The position numbers and the translations under genes were made by a program. The notes below the pieces were generated by a model. The model had not been told where the DNA came from. It was given only the letters and a program-made list of their open reading frames with translations, and ran no database searches. Positions 62,400-64,000 of a DNA stretch of 64,000 bases are shown one piece after another. The stretch is taken from contig JABBOT010000033.1 in the NCBI GenBank assembly GCA_016165875.1, positions 496,001 to 560,000 of the forward strand, written 5' to 3'. Numbering within the stretch: the stretch's first letter is position 1; each line of letters starts with the position of its first letter. The stretch comes from Acanthopleura granulata (lineage: Eukaryota; Mollusca; Polyplacophora; Chitonida; Chitonidae).

Positions 62400-62648
62400 T
62401 TATATATTTGTTTTATTTCGTTCGTGTTTTAAGCCGTACTTAAGGTAATTTCACCAACCTGTACAGTGTGTACAATGACAACCAGCGTTGTGCGGGGGGG
62501 GGGGGGACCGTGCAGAGCCCGGGGGAAACCTAGGATCCATCCGCAGGTTGCTGGTGAACCTGCAAATGTACGGCCAGACTTGAACTCACAGCAACCGCAT
62601 TGGTTAGAGACACCTGGGCCATTATGCTGCGGTGGCATGCTACCCCAC
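62400..62648 (-). mobile_element. SINE with G-run, minus strand
   Basis: The reverse SINE order is clear: AAGCCGTACTTAAGGTAATT, CAGAGCCCGGGGGAAACC, GGATCCATCCGCAGGTTGCT, TTGAACTCACAGCAACCGCA and GGCCATTATGCTGCGGTGGC. A G-run of about 13 (62494-62506) replaces part of the ATTATGGTGGGAGG block. A C-rich tract follows at 62643-62682. Confidence 0.8.
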
Positions 62649-62810
62649 CCCTCGCCCCCACCCCTCACCCCCACCCCCCAGCCATGGAGGCCCCCATTAC
62701 ATGTATATGTAGGAAACTGAGATAAGATGATGTACATACCATGCTGGATTTTGACTACTGGACTCATAGCCTTTATACAAATAATATCACATCCATGTGC
62801 ATGTAGGCAA

Positions 62811-63735
62811 GATAAGGTGAGATCCCTGTGTGTGTAGTGTGGCTATAGAAGTCACAGGTCAGTACCGTAATACTGCTGTGTGTGCGTGCGTGGGCTAAGG
62901 GGATGGCGAGAGAGGAGGGAGAGATAATCTGAGATCCATGTGTGTACTCAGCCAGTTTGGCTATTGAAGTCACAGGTCAGTACCATAATACTGCTGTGTG
63001 TGCGTGCGTGGGCTAAGGGGATGGCGAGAGAGGAGGGAGAGATAATCTGAGATCCATGTGTGTACTCAGCCAGTTTGGCTATTGAAGTCACAGGTCAGTA
63101 CCATAATACTGCTGTGTGTGCATGCGTGGGCTAAGGGGATGGCGAGAGAGGAGGGAGAGATAATGTGAGATCCATGTGTGTACTCACCCAGTTTGACAAT
63201 TGAAGTCACAGGTCAGTACCATAATACTGCTATGTGTGCGTGTGTGGGCTAAGGGGATGGCGAGAGAGGAGGGAGAGATAATGTGAGATCCATGTGTGTA
63301 CTCACCCAGTTTGACAATTGAAGTCACAGGTCAGTACCATAATACTGCTGTGTGTGCGTGCGTGGGCTAAGGGGATGGCGAGAGAGGAGGGGGAGATAAT
63401 CTGAGATCCATGTGTGTACTCAGCCAGTTTGACAATTGAAGTCACAGGTCAGTACCATAATACTGCTGTGTGTGCATGTGTGGGCTAAGGGGATGGCGAG
63501 AGAGGAGGGAGAGATAATGTGAGATCCATGTGTGTACTCACCCAGTTTGACAATTGAAGTCACAGGTCAGTACCATAATACTGCTGCGTGTGCGTGCGTG
63601 GGCTAAGGGGATGGCGAGAGAGGAGGGAGAGATAATGTGAAATCCATGTGTGTACTCAGCCAGTTTGGCTATTGAAGTCACAGGTCAGTACCATAATACT
63701 GCTATGTGTGCATGTGTTGGCCAGGGGGGATGGGG
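62811..63735 (+). repeat. 118-bp minisatellite, about 8 units
   Basis: GGGCTAAGGGGATGGCGAGA recurs at 62892, 63010, 63128, 63246, 63364, 63482 and 63600, exactly 118 bases apart, with a degenerate copy near 63718. Units also share GTGAGATCCATGTGTGTACT, AAGTCACAGGTCAGTACCAT and TGTGTGCGTGCGTG. Variants (CAGCCAGTTTGGCTA versus CACCCAGTTTGACAA) alternate in blocks, showing turnover by unequal exchange. Confidence 0.95.
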
Positions 63736-63824
63736 AGAGAGAGGGGAGAGATGAGGTCAGATACCTGTTTGTATCCAGGGACTAACTGCTCTCGTGACAG
63801 GTCAGTACTACCATACTGCTGCGG

Positions 63825-63995
63825 GGGAGCAGGCTGTGGTTTAGTCATTAAAAGTGCTTTCTGTCACTAAGACACATCAGATGCAGGTTCAAGCCTGACC
63901 TTGGAGATTCCTCCGCTCTCAGTGCCAATTGGACCTTACATGGTAAGGGTAAATGGGCGACAATGCCCACGTGCAGCCTAACATGTAAGTCACGT
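63825..63995 (+). mobile_element. tRNA-like repeat at the right edge
   Basis: GCAGGCTGTGGTTTAGTCAT and GATGCAGGTTCAAGCCTGAC resemble A- and B-box regions of a tRNA-derived SINE, followed by GGAGATTCCTCCGCTCTCAG and TGGTAAGGGTAAATGGGCGA. It is probably another SINE of the second type; the end may lie outside the window. Confidence 0.45.
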
Positions 63996-64000
63996 GTGAA

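Noticed and set aside
62429..62767. Gly/Pro-rich frames on both strands
   Set aside because: Caused by G- and C-runs inside a SINE and the adjacent C-rich tract.

Overview
The window looks like a stretch of nuclear genome from a lophotrochozoan animal, most likely a mollusc, with a brachiopod as the alternative. Coding density is very low. Many copies of tRNA-headed SINEs share a 3' end of the type found in molluscs and brachiopods. Minisatellites and short inverted-repeat elements are abundant, the splice signals are eukaryotic, and there is one eukaryotic tRNA gene with internal A and B boxes. The species call is an inference from repeat style, not a match I could run.

The dominant structure is a large direct duplication. 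Bases 1-17100 (copy A, entering from the left edge) recur at about 25536-42294 (copy B) in the same orientation, differing by roughly 1-2 % substitutions by eye plus indels. The offset drifts from about 25535 to 25194 because of the indels. Each copy carries one intact 108-residue PLAC8-family gene (8558-8884 and 33828-34154). The two proteins are identical and the coding sequences differ at one silent site. Between the copies lies an unshared spacer (17101-25535). The arrangement could be a real segmental duplication or two haplotypes of a heterozygous animal placed side by side by the assembler.

From 42295 to the right end the sequence is single copy. It holds an inverted-repeat element next to the copy B boundary (42440-42751), a tRNA-Pro(TGG) gene (44218-44289), and a 47-bp minisatellite with higher-order structure (44907-45419). 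There is also a 23-bp minisatellite whose every unit contains a cAMP-response-element palindrome or a one-base variant (48366-48450), a complex 73/166-bp array (50358-51430) and a 22-bp array (53317-53606).

Two exons of one unrecognised plus-strand gene (53970-54593 and 57156-57216) have compatible splice phases. Its 5' end may be near 47440-47810. Its introns and downstream flank are full of SINEs, a SINE split by a long inverted-repeat element (55667-56534), a small inverted-repeat element close to an exon (57254-57538), a SINE fragment amplified in tandem (60613-60831) and a 118-bp array (62811-63735).

Only the two PLAC8 genes, the tRNA and the large exon are supported as genes. Most other open frames are chance or repeat-derived. 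I found no prokaryotic-type operon, CRISPR array, defence system or viral gene.
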